From assembly GCF_003589595.1 (NCBI RefSeq), contig NW_020653765.1, forward strand, positions 2,296,046 to 2,360,045: a DNA stretch of 64,000 bases, written 5' to 3'. Positions 63,086 through 64,000 of the stretch are shown in pieces (positions within the stretch are counted from its first letter, which is position 1; every line of letters starts with the position of its first letter). The stretch comes from Hyposmocoma kahamanoa (taxonomy: Eukaryota; Arthropoda; Insecta; Lepidoptera; Cosmopterigidae). The notes under the pieces were generated by a model. The model saw nothing but the letters and a program-made list of their open reading frames with translations, made no database searches and was not told the DNA's origin. The position numbers and the translations under genes were made by a program.

Positions 63086-64000
63086 AGGTCCTGCCTAAAT
63101 GTTAATTAATTGCTTTTTGATGTAATTTGTCTGTATATAAACCTTTTAAGCAATTGAATAATTACTTCAGTTATAGTTACAGCATCAAGTTGTGAACTTA
63201 TAATAATAAAATTTATAACCGTAGCGAAACACTTGTTTCCTTCGTCTGTGACCCATCACAGTTAACTTAGAGCATCCAAGTTGTTAGTTAGGAGTAGGTC
63301 TCATCAATTCGTCGCCGAAATTCAGTTACTTCACTTTGAAAACAAAATTTATTTCCTTCGCGCTAAATAAGCCTGAATTCCGGCTAACCAAAATGTAGCT
63401 AAAGATCATATCTTAAGCAACATCAATAAATCCGCTCTATCCGGAATATTTGTAAAATTAATTGTGTGTATTTCGCGGTGCGCACTTCGAAGGGAACTTC
63501 CCTATCAGCCCTTCCGAACTAATAACTTGGGAAACTTTGCCTAGCTTTTATTCGACTAGACGAAGTTAGTGTTGAGAGATTATAATTTATGCGTTCCAAA
63601 TTCGCTTGTAAACACCTATTTAGGAATCTTCAATTATTCAACATCGTCTATAAAATCAGTGTCAAGTCAATGACGTTAAACGTCAGGAATATTCATGGCG
63701 GCAAAATTTAAGCCAGATTTTCTCATATTTGTTACTATAATTCGTCTTATTTGATGTACAGCTTTTAATGCCTTATAATATTTTAATTACAACTTTAGTC
63801 GCTTGGTTTGTCGTTTGGCTACGGTTAGCTCTTAAATTGAGCAATGGTTTTGGCAATTACTATACAACCCGAGAAGTTTATAACTCATCCAACAAGCCAC
63901 AGAAACTGTTTTTTGCCTCTCTCATACTGAGTTTCGAAAGATGAAACCTCAATTCCCGGTCCGCCGTAAATTGCTATCACGATTATTTTTTTCTGGCGGG
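63086..64000. other. No gene seen
   Basis: Unique AT-rich DNA to the end of the window, no recognised repeat and no supported frame. Confidence 0.4.

Noticed and set aside
1..64000. CRISPR arrays, operons or bacterial defence systems
   Set aside because: No regularly spaced direct repeats and no bacterial gene organisation. The window is insect nuclear DNA.

Overview
This is eukaryotic nuclear DNA that is AT-rich and packed with repeats. It is almost certainly from a butterfly or moth. The evidence is the set of tRNA-derived SINEs, the LEP1-like repeats (about 25 copies), RTE-type retrotransposon tails of the kind common in Lepidoptera, and Tc1/mariner MITEs. No bacterial, viral or organellar gene organisation is present. 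There is a 400-base assembly gap at 5640-6039 and a 10-base gap inside a CA/GA microsatellite at 57954-57963.

The only host gene segment I can support is one exon at 32538-32796 (+). It encodes the last helix of a paired domain followed by an eyeless/Pax6-type linker, with a good acceptor, branch point and GTAAGT donor. I recognise no other paired-domain exon upstream and no homeobox exon downstream. The window is therefore probably two very large introns of eyeless/Pax6 around one internal exon, and most of the rest is transposable elements inside those introns. A GC-rich block at 28430-28710 with CCAAT- and CRE-like motifs is the best promoter or enhancer candidate.

Layout. 0-9 kb: nested elements, including an apparently intact Tc1 transposon (1045-2589, 341-aa DD34E transposase on -) next to a MITE that itself holds a LEP1-like copy. 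9-27 kb: LEP1-like copies, SINEs, RTE remnants and an RT-palm relic (26243-26671). 27-34 kb: the unique Pax6-linked region with the exon. 34-48 kb: a foldback element inside a LEP1-like copy, several SINE families, a cluster of perfect palindromes (45.7-45.9 kb) and a Penelope-like 3' end with a GIY-YIG-type reading frame. 48-64 kb: SINEs, MITEs, an RTE tail, two duplicated GC-rich blocks, a G-rich tract and an unrecognised GC-rich reading frame (61.7-61.9 kb).

The most interesting structural signal is a family of hammerhead-ribozyme-like motifs (six copies). They have closable stems I and II and a four-base palindromic stem III. The usual C3-G8 core pair appears swapped to G3-C8, and a U is inserted before stem II. 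The copies sit in Penelope-like 3' regions, and one lies about 115 bp upstream of the Pax6 exon.

Repeat names used here are local labels: SINE-A to SINE-D (tRNA-related), LEP1-like (about 310 bp, probably a non-autonomous Helitron), MITE-1 to MITE-3, and repeats D, E, F and G. No database search was possible, so family names rest on recognition from memory.
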